DNA of 64,000 nt from Bacillota bacterium. Its GTDB lineage: Bacteria > Bacillota_I > Bacilli_A > RFN20 > CAG-288. A program made the position numbers and the translations under genes. The notes beneath the pieces were generated by a model. The model saw nothing but the letters and a program-made list of their open reading frames with translations, was not told the origin of the DNA and did no database searches. Of this stretch, positions 1 to 7,919 are shown one piece after another. The stretch is taken from NCBI GenBank assembly GCA_023459795.1, contig JAEWSP010000028.1:1-64000 (forward strand), given 5' to 3'. Every line of letters begins with the position of its first letter. Position 1 is the stretch's first letter.

Positions 1-37
1 CCTCTGGTGGAACACAAAGAGGATCCAGCGGAAATTA

Positions 38-71
38 AATTGGATAGCACCTCATGAGGTGCTATCCAATT
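38..71 (-). terminator. Terminator-like perfect palindrome after jag
   Basis: This is a 34-base perfect palindrome centred between 54 and 55. It can form a 15-bp stem with a CATG loop. Read on the minus strand it is followed by a T-rich stretch (TTTAATTTC), as expected for an intrinsic terminator of the minus-strand rpmH-rnpA-yidC-jag operon that ends at 142. The plus-strand side has no T run, so termination is probably one-directional. Confidence 0.6.
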
Positions 72-141
72 GGTATGCCAGTGCAGTATGATGTTTCTAA
101 AGTCCAAGTTTAGGGGTTCACTACAAACGGCAGGGACGTTT

Positions 142-846
142 TTACTTGTCTTCTTTGGAAGAGAGAGAGGCAGCCGTAGTCGGCATCTCGTTCTCTTCTT
201 CCTTCTGCTTCTTCTCGATATCGAACGGAACGACCGGGACGCCGCTCGGGGCATACTGGATCGTTACGTGTCTCTTATGACCGACCCCGATGGACTGGGT
301 CTTGATGTTCGGATACCCGGTCAGGGCCTGATGGATGATTCTTCTCTCATCGCTGGTCATAGGATCCAGGATAGCATTCACATGGGTTCTGGAGACTTCG
401 GCAGCATAGTGGCGAGCCATGGAGACATACTTGTCATACTTGGCTTCCTTGTAACCGTCGCAGTTGAGAAGGATACGGTAGTGTCCTCCGAAACGGTTGA
501 AGCAGGCAGAACGGGTCAGTTCGTTGATGGAACGGAGGGTCTCTCCGTTTCTTCCGATAACAGCACGGTTCCTGTCACAGACAATGTTGAGCTTGATAAC
601 GCCATCTTCGTACTTGGCTTCCGTAGTGCCTTCAAGGCCTAAGGAATGCAGGCAGCGCTTGATGTAGTCATCAGCAAAGACGATGACGTCATTGATGGTG
701 TAGATACCGATGGTTACGGTCTTGCTGAAAAGGGTCTTCTTGACGGAGATGACCTGGTAGGTAAGGTCTTTCTTGTCGGTGATCTTCAGATCGGCCATTG
801 CCTTGCTGACTGCTTCTTCTTCTGTCTTTCCTTCATATCTGTTCAT
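142..846 (-). CDS. jag: Jag/KhpB RNA-binding protein (Jag-N, KH, R3H)
   Basis: RNA-binding protein of the Jag/KhpB family, which in Bacillota acts in the cytoplasm with KhpA and affects cell elongation and division. The 234-residue product shows the family order: an N-terminal Jag-N domain (about 1-50), a KH domain with the GRNGETL loop (about 98-104), and an R3H domain with the ERRIIHQAL motif (about 167-175). The last 25 residues are a charged tail rich in K and E. The ATG at 846 is preceded by a strong site (GGAGGTAATA, 851-860). It is the last gene of the rpmH-rnpA-yidC-jag operon, 6 nt after yidC, and that order alone supports the call. Confidence 0.93.
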   Translation of the reverse strand: MNRYEGKTEEEAVSKAMADLKITDKKDLTYQVISVKKTLFSKTVTIGIYTINDVIVFADDYIKRCLHSLGLEGTTEAKYEDGVIKLNIVCDRNRAVIGRNGETLRSINELTRSACFNRFGGHYRILLNCDGYKEAKYDKYVSMARHYAAEVSRTHVNAILDPMTSDERRIIHQALTGYPNIKTQSIGVGHKRHVTIQYAPSGVPVVPFDIEKKQKEEENEMPTTAASLSSKEDK

Positions 847-852
847 CTTGTA

Positions 853-2448
853 TTACCTCCAAAGGGGCTTATCCGAATCGTTCTTGCCCTTTTTCTTCGA
901 TTTTCCGTTCATCTCGTCGTCTCTATTATGCTTGCTTCTGCGGATAGCGGCAAGGTTGGTGCCATCTCCGGTAGCGGCAGCAAGACGGTGTCTTCTCTTG
1001 GCGGCAGCGGCTTCCATAAGCACTTCCTGGATGATGGTGATCAAAGAGCCGAGGAAGAAGTAGATATTCATGGCGACAGGTAACTGCCAGGACATGATGA
1101 TATAGAAAGCAATGAAAACGAAGGACATGATCTTCATCGTACGGTTAGGATCCATAGCCTGGCCGTTGGCATCCTGCTTGGCGGCAGGAGCTGGAGTGAT
1201 TCCGGCCTTCTGCTTCCAGGAGTTGAACCACATACCGCACATACTGGCAAGGATAGAACCGATGCAGGTGATGAAGAAGAAGATAATTCCGAAGAGTGCA
1301 CCAGGAGTATCCGCATAATTCTGGAAGCAGGTAGAGGCAGGCGTCGTAAGAGAGAGGTTGAAGACGTTTCCGGATGCAAGAGCTGCGCTTCCCTGCAAGG
1401 CAGACCAGATGCAGATGAAGAGAGGATACTGCAGGATCAGGAAGAGAAGCGGCATCAGAGGATGGACCTTGGCTTTCTTCATGATTGCTGACTGTGCCAT
1501 CATCATCTGGCGGCGTTCGTCCGGATCCGTATTGGAATTCGGGAACTTGGCCTGTAAGGCATTCAGCTCCGGTTGGATCATCTGCTGACGTTCCGTGGAT
1601 TTATTCTGGAAGAGCTGAGAGAAGACGGAAACGATACGGACAATAAGGGTAACGACAAGAATAGCCAGGATCTGTGCCCAGGCAGTGTCTCCGAGGCATT
1701 CCGAGATCGTGTGGATGAGCCAAGCGAACGGGAAGACAAAGAGACCTTCGAAGAAACCATATTCGTGGAAAGCCTGTCCCCAGGTCTTGCCTTCGATATA
1801 GATGGCAGAACCATCCTGGGTGAAGGTGTGGCTCTTCGGAGTGATGCAGGAGTAGTTCTTGGAGATGGCGTTGTTGGCAGTGCTCTTCAGGGTGTTGATA
1901 AAACCGGAAGAAGGGCAATCGACATATCCGATTGTCTCGACTGCGTCCTTGTACCAGGAATCCATATTTGTCCAGGTGGTAGCAACTTTGTTTTCGGAAG
2001 TCAGGCCGGCATAGATGCCGACATGCTTGGCAATCTTCAGGGCCTTGGCATCATCCAAGGTATCGATAGTGCCATCCGTCCAAAGCTTGTAATTCGTAGA
2101 AGCAAAGTCGGTAGCCTTCTGTTCCATGTATGCCTGATAGGTCTTGGTCGGAAGAGCAAAACCGGCTGCATAGGTGGAATTGATGGATGTGGAACCAACC
2201 GTACCGGTAGTCAAAGTAGCATAAAGGGTTTCCCGGTTCTTGGTCTGGGTTTTGACGTTGTCGTCGCTGTCTGTTGCGACAGGATCGGCGCTCGTCTCAT
2301 AGATGTCTCCGTAGTAGGCATAGAGCTGGTTGGCTTTATCCTGATTCGTGCAGAAGGACTTCGTGCATCCGGTTAAAACAAAAATACCGGCCGCAGCAAA
2401 ACCAGCTGTGATCCAGAACTTTCTTTTGTTATTCGGTTTTGTTCTCAT
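853..2448 (-). CDS. yidC: Membrane protein insertase YidC, lipoprotein form with large external domain
   Basis: Inserts proteins into the cytoplasmic membrane, alone or with SecYEG. The N-terminus is a lipoprotein signal with lipobox LTGC (lipidated Cys28). The conserved insertase core lies at about 232-480 and has five predicted membrane segments. R271, in the first core segment (TLIVRIVSVF), fits the positively charged residue of the hydrophilic groove, and the cytoplasmic hairpin after it is rich in Q, K and R. At 531 residues it is much longer than usual Gram-positive YidC (about 260-330). The excess is about 200 residues between the lipid anchor and the core, with no family I recognise. 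Its start overlaps the rnpA stop by 4 nt (ATGA), so translation is probably coupled. Confidence 0.93.
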   Translation of the reverse strand: MRTKPNNKRKFWITAGFAAAGIFVLTGCTKSFCTNQDKANQLYAYYGDIYETSADPVATDSDDNVKTQTKNRETLYATLTTGTVGSTSINSTYAAGFALPTKTYQAYMEQKATDFASTNYKLWTDGTIDTLDDAKALKIAKHVGIYAGLTSENKVATTWTNMDSWYKDAVETIGYVDCPSSGFINTLKSTANNAISKNYSCITPKSHTFTQDGSAIYIEGKTWGQAFHEYGFFEGLFVFPFAWLIHTISECLGDTAWAQILAILVVTLIVRIVSVFSQLFQNKSTERQQMIQPELNALQAKFPNSNTDPDERRQMMMAQSAIMKKAKVHPLMPLLFLILQYPLFICIWSALQGSAALASGNVFNLSLTTPASTCFQNYADTPGALFGIIFFFITCIGSILASMCGMWFNSWKQKAGITPAPAAKQDANGQAMDPNRTMKIMSFVFIAFYIIMSWQLPVAMNIYFFLGSLITIIQEVLMEAAAAKRRHRLAAATGDGTNLAAIRRSKHNRDDEMNGKSKKKGKNDSDKPLWR

Positions 2449-2792
2449 GCTTTTTCCTCTTTGGGCTGTCCCACATGGCTGAACAGGGATTGAAGCAGGG
2501 CGAGACTTTCAGAATAGGAGCGGGTCAGGATTCCGGGATGGGCGATAATAACTATATCGAAAGGGTTAGAGGTAGCACCTATCTCCTGAATCTGGGCTCG
2601 GATCTGTCTTCTCACTCTTGCTCTTACGATGGCATCCCCGATTTTTGTGGAAACCGAGATACCGATATGGGCATGACCTGACTTGTTCGGCATATAGAAA
2701 AGACTGAAAGATGGGTTCTTTCCGGCTGAATGATGATAATCAAGTACTGTTTTGAAGTCTTGTGATCGAGTCAGTCTGTACCGCTTCTTCAT
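2445..2792 (-). CDS. rnpA: Ribonuclease P protein component
   Basis: Protein subunit of RNase P, which with the catalytic RNA trims the 5' leader of pre-tRNA. The product has 115 residues, normal for the family. It starts MKKRYRLTRSQDF, a common RnpA beginning, and carries the basic RNR-type motif as RARVRRQIR (about 57-65), which in this family contacts the P RNA. It lies between rpmH (34 nt upstream) and yidC (4-nt overlap), the standard bacterial order. The P RNA gene itself is not in this window. Confidence 0.95.
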   Translation of the reverse strand: MKKRYRLTRSQDFKTVLDYHHSAGKNPSFSLFYMPNKSGHAHIGISVSTKIGDAIVRARVRRQIRAQIQEIGATSNPFDIVIIAHPGILTRSYSESLALLQSLFSHVGQPKEEKA

Positions 2793-2826
2793 GATTCAAC
2801 CCGAAAAATAGGACTAATCGCTTGGA

Positions 2827-2967
2827 TTAGTCCTGAGTAAGACGGGTTCTTCCCTTGGCGCGACGACGGGACAGAATCTTGCGTCCGGCCTTGGTGGACA
2901 TACGGGCACGGAATCCGCAGGTATGAGCTCTCTTAATCTTGCTCGGCTGATAAGTACGCTTAGTCAT
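2827..2967 (-). CDS. rpmH: 50S ribosomal protein L34
   Basis: Small basic protein of the large ribosomal subunit. Reading the minus strand from ATG at 2967 gives 46 residues starting [20 protein letters not shown] and containing the family run [13 protein letters not shown] and a basic SRRRAKGR segment. Length and sequence match L34 almost throughout. GGAGGCAATA (2971-2980) is the ribosome site. It is the first gene of the operon with rnpA, yidC and jag, with a clear promoter 50 bases upstream. Confidence 0.96.
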   Translation of the reverse strand: MTKRTYQPSKIKRAHTCGFRARMSTKAGRKILSRRRAKGRTRLTQD

Positions 2968-3016
2968 AACTATTGCCTCCTAAGTATCAATGCGCATTAA
3001 AAACGCATGTAGCGAT

Positions 3017-3045
3017 ATTATAAACTTCAGGTTCTTCCAAAGCAA
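3017..3045 (-). promoter_or_regulatory. Promoter of the rpmH operon
   Basis: On the minus strand, TTGCTT (3040-3045) is followed after 17 bases by TATAAT (3017-3022). The -10 is perfect and the spacing is optimal. The transcript leader contains a short hairpin (ATGCG ... CGCAT, about 2990-3007) before the L34 ribosome site. Confidence 0.75.
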
Positions 3046-3091
3046 TAAAGGATTTTATTTCCTGTTATTATCGGGTAAGAAAAGCCTGTTT

Positions 3092-3559
3092 TCAAGCTTT
3101 TTTACCAGTTTCTGAAAGGATTTTGCACCGATTTCCCTTCACAGAAAGGGGAAGTGCTGTAAAGAGACTGGCGAGACGAGCTACTTCCGCTTCTGCTTTT
3201 TCCTTGTTTTCGGGGCTAAAAGAAGCCTCTGCTTCTCCAATAGAGAGCTCATATTTGTTCTTGTATTTGGTGTTGAGAGCCTTCCAGGGGATATTTGCAA
3301 AGAGGGGAAGAAGGACAGCGTTTGGTTCTGCTTTCTTTTCCAGCATCCAGACGGCAAGGATCGGATAACCGGCATAATGCTGCCAATAGGTGGCATTGTC
3401 ATTGCTGGAATAGGTATCCTTTTCGGCTATCACTGTATAAGCTTTACTGTAATCGGAGGAAGTGACGTGATACTCGTTTTCGCTGAACTTCTCGACCCGA
3501 TTATCCGCTAGTGCAGACAAAGCCTCCCAGATTTTGCTATTAGGACTTTCTTTTCTCAT
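3092..3559 (-). CDS. Hypothetical cytoplasmic protein
   Basis: Encodes 155 residues with no family that I recognise. There is no signal peptide and no membrane segment. The sequence is mixed alpha/beta with a WQHYAGYPILAVWML core (about 79-93) and a charged helix (about 117-130). Codon use resembles the neighbours and the ATG at 3559 has a good ribosome site (AGAAGGAG), which supports a real gene. It stands alone: the rpmH promoter lies downstream of its stop, and the divergent membrane gene starts 82 bases away. The AT-rich gap (3560-3641) probably holds promoters for both. Confidence 0.7.
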   Translation of the reverse strand: MRKESPNSKIWEALSALADNRVEKFSENEYHVTSSDYSKAYTVIAEKDTYSSNDNATYWQHYAGYPILAVWMLEKKAEPNAVLLPLFANIPWKALNTKYKNKYELSIGEAEASFSPENKEKAEAEVARLASLFTALPLSVKGNRCKILSETGKKA

Positions 3560-3641
3560 ATTTGCTCCTTCTTTTGTTTATAATAATAAGGTGTTTATTA
3601 GAACACATAGATTCTAACTTGTTTTCCGAGGGGGAAATCGT

Positions 3642-4610
3642 ATGGGTAAAAGAGAAATGACGGAAGAAGACAAAATCCAAGCAAAGGTCGATGAGAGATT
3701 AGGCACGGCTGTTTACAAGTGGATGAAGATTGCTCAGACCATCATTCTTGCTGCTCTTGGCATCATCTTCATTGTTGCCGGAGTCCAGTCCAAGGAAGGC
3801 CTGGAATTCGGTCAGGGATTCTGGATTGCTATCGGAGTTGTCGTAGTCATCTACGGACTCTTTGATATCCTTGCCGGATATCTTCTTAACCGGAACCTTC
3901 TGAGTACGGATGTTCTGATTGGAAGCGTAGCCCTTTCTTTCAGTATGGTAATCTTCCTGGAAGCCCAGAAAGAATCCGAATTCGTTATCAGCTGCCTGAA
4001 TATCTTCCTTCTTTCTTTGATTTTCGTATATGCAATTCTCCTTATCGTCTTCGGTGTTGACCGTGTGGTCGGAAAGAACGGTGTCGCTAAAAATGTTACC
4101 AAAGGTGTTTTCGCCTTCATTGGTGCTGCAGTCCTGATTGTTCTTGGAATCCTCTACATCATCTTCGGTATCGATCCTGGAAACCAGCATACGGACGTCA
4201 AGAGGCAGATCGGCCGTTATCTGGTTATCGGTGTCGGTGCTGTCCTCATCATCCTGGCAATTGCCGGCTTTGTCACTCTTATGATTAAGCTCCACAACAC
4301 GAAGGAAATGGCCAATGACAAGAAGCGGATGGAGGATCTGAAGAAGTCCCAGCAGGAGAATACCGGCGATTCTGTCGATACTCCGAACGTTGTGGACTAT
4401 GATTCCGTCAAGAAGGAAAGAGAAAAGGAATCCCGTAAGATCCGCAAGGAACGCAAGGAAGCCGAAAACGAGAAGCCGGAAGTTATCGATGTCTCCAACC
4501 AGAATACGGAAACGGATCCCGGAAAGCAGATTGAGGATACGAAGCCTGCCGCTATCGAGAACAAGGATCCCGAAGGATCTGAAGGACCTAAGGACGACAA
4601 GAAGGAATGA
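3642..4610 (+). CDS. Six-span membrane protein with long charged cytoplasmic tail
   Basis: Integral membrane protein of 322 residues. Hydrophobic segments lie at about 29-48, 60-82, 88-107, 115-137, 155-176 and 190-216. Their pairwise arrangement with short loops resembles small DUF308/HdeD-like membrane proteins, but I would not assign it to that family. Residues 217-322 are a highly charged, probably disordered tail (K, E, D rich), which the positive residues near segment 6 place inside the cell. The start ATG is preceded by GAGGGGG. It overlaps the next gene by 4 nt, so the two are translationally coupled. Function unknown. Confidence 0.75.
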   Translation: MGKREMTEEDKIQAKVDERLGTAVYKWMKIAQTIILAALGIIFIVAGVQSKEGLEFGQGFWIAIGVVVVIYGLFDILAGYLLNRNLLSTDVLIGSVALSFSMVIFLEAQKESEFVISCLNIFLLSLIFVYAILLIVFGVDRVVGKNGVAKNVTKGVFAFIGAAVLIVLGILYIIFGIDPGNQHTDVKRQIGRYLVIGVGAVLIILAIAGFVTLMIKLHNTKEMANDKKRMEDLKKSQQENTGDSVDTPNVVDYDSVKKEREKESRKIRKERKEAENEKPEVIDVSNQNTETDPGKQIEDTKPAAIENKDPEGSEGPKDDKKE

Positions 4611-4813
4611 CGTTTCCTTCTATCCTGAAAGCAGTCCTCTCGACCTATAAAGTGGATTGCTGCTATGTTGCCGACCATCTCCATATTCCGGATGAGACAG
4701 TCCAAGGCTGGCTCGATGGTACGCTCCTTCCTAAGCCCAAGGAGATGCAGGACTTTGCTTCCGGATTCGCTATTCCGCTTCCGGTTGTAGAAGAAGCCTG
4801 CAAAGAAAAGTAG
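4607..4813 (+). CDS. Small XRE-like helix-turn-helix protein
   Basis: A 68-residue protein whose middle (about 20-62) reads like an XRE-type DNA-binding fold: VADHLHIPDETVQGWLDGT fits helices 2 and 3, and a following helix with a LPxPKEMQDFASGFAI pattern matches the usual end of the domain. No effector domain is present. The start overlaps the stop of the preceding membrane protein (ATGA), so the two are probably made together. A membrane protein paired with a tiny regulator is suggestive of a sensing pair, but that is inference. The gene is followed at once by a strong terminator. Confidence 0.65.
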   Translation: MTFPSILKAVLSTYKVDCCYVADHLHIPDETVQGWLDGTLLPKPKEMQDFASGFAIPLPVVEEACKEK

Positions 4814-4824
4814 AAGCGATAAGG

Positions 4825-4849
4825 GGGAACGGAATGCCGTTCCCTTTTT
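4825..4849 (+). terminator. Intrinsic terminator
   Basis: GGGAACGG (4825-4832) and CCGTTCCC (4837-4844) form an 8-bp stem with an AATG loop, followed by five T. It ends the operon of the membrane protein and HTH protein. Confidence 0.88.
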
Positions 4850-4915
4850 CGTTATCGTCTTGTTATTCCTTTCTTTTCTTTTTCCTTATAATAAGAGAGC
4901 TAGGAGGCTAGTCAA

Positions 4916-5779
4916 ATGAGAACACAACGGATACTTACGATTCAGGATTTCAGCTGCATGGGGCGTTGCTCCTTGACGGTCGCTCTTCCGACCATTTCTG
5001 CTTGCGGGATAGAGGCGGTCTCAATCCCGACTGCTGTCTTAAGCAATCACACAGCTTTCAAGAGCTGGACATATCTGGATATGACAAAAGAGATGGAGCC
5101 GATCGTTGATCACTGGATGGATTACCGCCATGCCTTTGACTACATCTATACCGGGTATCTCTCCAATGGCCAGATTGGAGAAGTCAGGAAGATTATCGAC
5201 AGGCTGAAGACGGAAGATACCAAGACGGTAATCGATCCGGCTATGGCGGATAACGGGAAACTGTATCCGGGCTTCGATGAGAAGCACGTCGAGGATATGA
5301 AGCTCCTGTTCGATGGAGCGGATGTGGTTCTGCCCAACCTTTCGGAAGCCTGCCTTTTAACCGGAACCAAGATGCCGGAACAGACTCCGGACCTTTCGTT
5401 CTACCAGGATCTGCTCGACAAAGTCCTTGCTCTTCATACCAAGGCTGCTGTTATTACCGGTGTCGAGCTTCACCCCGGAAAGGTCGGACTGCTTCTGGAA
5501 GAGGAGAATTCGGATACGGTCTTCTTCTACGAGACGGAGAAGTACCCGGGGAAATACCATGGAACCGGGGATCTCTTTGCCTCTGCTCTTGTCGGTGTCC
5601 TAGACAATGGATTTGCTCTCCCGCAGGCCTTGAAGATTGCGCATGACTATGTACATGTCGCTATCCAGAAGACGGTGGAAAGCAAGCAGGACGGGATGAT
5701 CTGCGGACCCTGCTTCGAGGAAGCAATCCCTTCTCTTGTAGACGCCCTTAGAAAAGCAAAAGAAGAAAGAGAAAACTAA
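4916..5779 (+). CDS. pdxY: Pyridoxal/pyridoxamine kinase
   Basis: Phosphorylates pyridoxal, pyridoxine or pyridoxamine with ATP for vitamin B6 salvage in the cytoplasm. The 287-residue product has the ribokinase-like fold. Its N-terminus (QDFSCMGRCSLTVALP) and the PTAVLSNHTAF segment are typical of Bacillota PdxY-type kinases. The anion-hole motif near the C-terminus is KYHGTGDLFASALVG (about 213-227), where the Asp is the catalytic base. Length is normal. A good ribosome site (TAGGAGG) and a TATAAT box (4887-4892) lie upstream, and it is flanked by terminators, so it is a single-gene unit. No B6 synthesis gene is seen nearby, which agrees with salvage. Confidence 0.9.
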   Translation: MRTQRILTIQDFSCMGRCSLTVALPTISACGIEAVSIPTAVLSNHTAFKSWTYLDMTKEMEPIVDHWMDYRHAFDYIYTGYLSNGQIGEVRKIIDRLKTEDTKTVIDPAMADNGKLYPGFDEKHVEDMKLLFDGADVVLPNLSEACLLTGTKMPEQTPDLSFYQDLLDKVLALHTKAAVITGVELHPGKVGLLLEEENSDTVFFYETEKYPGKYHGTGDLFASALVGVLDNGFALPQALKIAHDYVHVAIQKTVESKQDGMICGPCFEEAIPSLVDALRKAKEEREN

Positions 5780-5849
5780 AAGCCTTCCTCAAACATTGTC
5801 TCTTAAAAGAAGTTGGCAACATCCGGAAATATTAAGGATAAAAGCATTT

Positions 5850-5879
5850 AGGCCCTGACGAAATAGGCGGGGCCTTTTC
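5850..5879 (+). terminator. Intrinsic terminator of pdxY
   Basis: AGGCCC (5850-5855) pairs with GGGCCT (5870-5875), followed by TTTTCTT. It lies 70 bases after the pdxY stop. Confidence 0.7.
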
Positions 5880-5911
5880 TTATCCACTTTCCTAGCCTTT
5901 CCATTGGTCTT

Positions 5912-5951
5912 TGGAATAAATAAAAATTCCTTGGCCATAAGGCCAAGGAAT
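5912..5951 (-). terminator. Intrinsic terminator of psuK-psuG
   Basis: An 11-bp stem (5926-5936 with 5941-5951, core CCTTGGCC/GGCCAAGG, loop ATAA) is followed on the minus strand by TTTTTATTTATT. It lies 20 bases after the psuG stop. Confidence 0.9.
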
Positions 5952-5971
5952 AGAAGTTCTGCAACCTGGTT

Positions 5972-6877
5972 CTACTTCAGAAGAGCAAGCTCTTTTGCAA
6001 TCTGACCAGCGACAGCGGCATTGTTCTTGATAAGGGAGATGTTGGATTCCAGGGACTTTCCGTTTGTCAGTCCGACAAGCTTTCCTAAGAGATATGGAGT
6101 GACGGCCTTGCCGGTGATATGATCCTTCTTCATCATCTCTAGGGCTTCCTGGATTCTCGCATCCATCCAGTCATAGTCGATCGAATCCTTCTCCGGGATC
6201 GGGTTGACGATAAGGTTTCCCTGATGGCTTCCAAGGAGCTCTCCGGTCTTGATGAGGAGTGCCATATCCTTGGCGGAGTCGACATGGAGATCCAGCTTGA
6301 AGTTGGAAGTCCTGGTATAGAAGAGAGGCATCTTGTCGGTCTTGTATCCGACAACAGCGACACCCTGGGTTTCCAGGTATTCCAGAGTCCTGGGAATATC
6401 GAGGATGGCTTTCGGGCCGGCGCAGATGACATTCACCGGAGTCTGACGGAATTCATTGAGGTCGGCAGAGACATCCATCGTCTCGTTGAATCCGCGGTGG
6501 ACACCGCCGATTCCTCCGGTTGCGAAGACCTTGATGTTGGCCTTGTGGGCAAGAATCATCGTAGCAGCAACAGTCGTCGAACCAGTCAGTCCTTCGCTGA
6601 TGCAGTAAGGAAGATCCTTGCGGCTGACTTTGATAGCTCCAGTGGACTTGCCGAGGTCTTCGATCTCCTGCTTCGTAAGTCCGACTTTGATTTCACCATT
6701 GATGATACCGATGGTATAAGGTTCTCCACCGGCTTTGCGGATCTCGTCTTCGCAGGCAAGAGCGCATTCGACATTCTGCGGGTAAGGCATGCCATGGGTC
6801 AGGACAGTTGTCTCCAAAGCGACAGCCGGCCTGCCAGATAAATCGGGAAGGGAGCCCAACATCTTTTCAATATCCAT
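5972..6877 (-). CDS. psuG: Pseudouridine-5'-phosphate glycosidase
   Basis: Cleaves the C-C glycosidic bond of pseudouridine 5'-phosphate to uracil and ribose 5-phosphate. At 301 residues it matches the family length. The residues known to be catalytic in the E. coli enzyme are all present at the expected offsets: E22 (ALETTVLTHGMPYP), K83 (IKVSRKDLP), D139 (MDVSADL) and K156 (CAGPKAILDI). The Mn-binding region and GGIGGVHRG are conserved. The ribosome site is GGAGGTATAAC. It follows psuK by 30 nt and shares its operon, so the two steps are expressed together. No dedicated nucleoside transporter is adjacent. Confidence 0.97.
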   Translation of the reverse strand: MDIEKMLGSLPDLSGRPAVALETTVLTHGMPYPQNVECALACEDEIRKAGGEPYTIGIINGEIKVGLTKQEIEDLGKSTGAIKVSRKDLPYCISEGLTGSTTVAATMILAHKANIKVFATGGIGGVHRGFNETMDVSADLNEFRQTPVNVICAGPKAILDIPRTLEYLETQGVAVVGYKTDKMPLFYTRTSNFKLDLHVDSAKDMALLIKTGELLGSHQGNLIVNPIPEKDSIDYDWMDARIQEALEMMKKDHITGKAVTPYLLGKLVGLTNGKSLESNISLIKNNAAVAGQIAKELALLK

Positions 6878-6907
6878 ATGTTATACCTCCTTATTGAAAA
6901 GTATAGT

Positions 6908-7843
6908 CTACCACAACTTGCTGGAAGTAGAAGGCAAGTCTTTTTTTGCCCACGGAAACTCCTCTAGGATCGAGGAAATGTCAGGGTTGACGGCATGGGC
7001 GCTATGCAGGGTATAAATGGACATTCGGGCGCCGAAAACAAGAGACTCCTGCAAGGTCTGTCCATGGGATAAACCATGGATAAGACCGGCAAAAAGAGAG
7101 TCGCCGGCACCATTGACGGAAACAATATCCGTGCATGGGATAATCGGAATCGATCCGATTCCGTCCTTGTTTCCGTATACGATCGGATCCTTTCCGTTTG
7201 TCAGAGCAACGTTCTTGACACCGCGTTCAAGGAGGCTCTTAACAAGGCCTTCCGGGGAATCTACGCTTTGCAGCAGATAGGAGGCTTCCAGGACATTGGA
7301 TTTGAAAAGAGAGAGCTTGTCCAGGACTTTGGCAAAGCGGTCTACCTTGTTAGCCGATACTCCTTCCACGAAGTATCCATGGTCTGGGTTCTTCTCGATG
7401 AGGTCGTTGATAAAGCTTTCCGAAAGATTGGCATCCAGGATGATGTTCTTGTGGGAAACGATGATGGAGGAAAAAGAAAGGATATCTTCGTATTTCATAT
7501 TATCGAGGAACTGGGAGTCGCATACGGCAACCCTCATATCCCCGTTGGCGTCGTTGATGGCTACATAGCTTCCGGTCGGATAGGGAAGGTCCGGACTCTT
7601 GACCGTTACATGGAGAGCTTCCAGTTCGGCTTTTAGATTCCGGGCATTCTCCTCTTTCCCGAGGCCGGTCAGGAAAGTGACGTGGTTATTCAGCCTCGCC
7701 AGGTTTTCCGCGATGTTTCTTCCGACTCCGCCATTGGAAACGGACAAAGTGCCGATATTCGAATCACGAAGGATCAAAGGATTCCGGCTGGAGGCGACGA
7801 AATCGATGTTGCTTCCGCCGATTACGAGAAGGTCAGTTGCCAT
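6908..7843 (-). CDS. psuK: Pseudouridine kinase (PfkB family)
   Basis: Phosphorylates pseudouridine to pseudouridine 5'-phosphate, the substrate of the adjacent glycosidase. The 311-residue product is a PfkB sugar kinase: the N-terminal signature GGVGRNIAENLARL (about 38-51) and the C-terminal signature VSVNGAGDSLFAG (about 251-263) with its catalytic Asp are both clear. PfkB kinases vary in substrate. The assignment to pseudouridine rests on the pairing with psuG. The start ATG (7843) has GAGGTGAAC upstream. A TATAAT-like box (about 7873-7880) follows the nusG terminator. Confidence 0.92.
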   Translation of the reverse strand: MATDLLVIGGSNIDFVASSRNPLILRDSNIGTLSVSNGGVGRNIAENLARLNNHVTFLTGLGKEENARNLKAELEALHVTVKSPDLPYPTGSYVAINDANGDMRVAVCDSQFLDNMKYEDILSFSSIIVSHKNIILDANLSESFINDLIEKNPDHGYFVEGVSANKVDRFAKVLDKLSLFKSNVLEASYLLQSVDSPEGLVKSLLERGVKNVALTNGKDPIVYGNKDGIGSIPIIPCTDIVSVNGAGDSLFAGLIHGLSHGQTLQESLVFGARMSIYTLHSAHAVNPDISSILEEFPWAKKDLPSTSSKLW

Positions 7844-7884
7844 TGTTCACCTCTTTTCTGCTTGTTTCTACTTATTATAATACC

Positions 7885-7914
7885 AAAAATGGCTGCCCTT
7901 TGCGGGGCAGCCAT
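7885..7914 (-). terminator. Intrinsic terminator of rpmG-secE-nusG
   Basis: A 10-bp stem (ATGGCTGCCC, 7889-7898, with GGGCAGCCAT, 7905-7914) is followed on the minus strand by a T run (7885-7889). It starts 6 bases after the nusG stop. Confidence 0.88.
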
Positions 7915-7919
7915 ATAGG

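Noticed and set aside
5879..5887. TTATCCACT, close to a DnaA box
   Set aside because: It is a single imperfect copy (8 of 9) between pdxY and psuG. No cluster of boxes and no dnaA nearby, so it gives no support for an origin.
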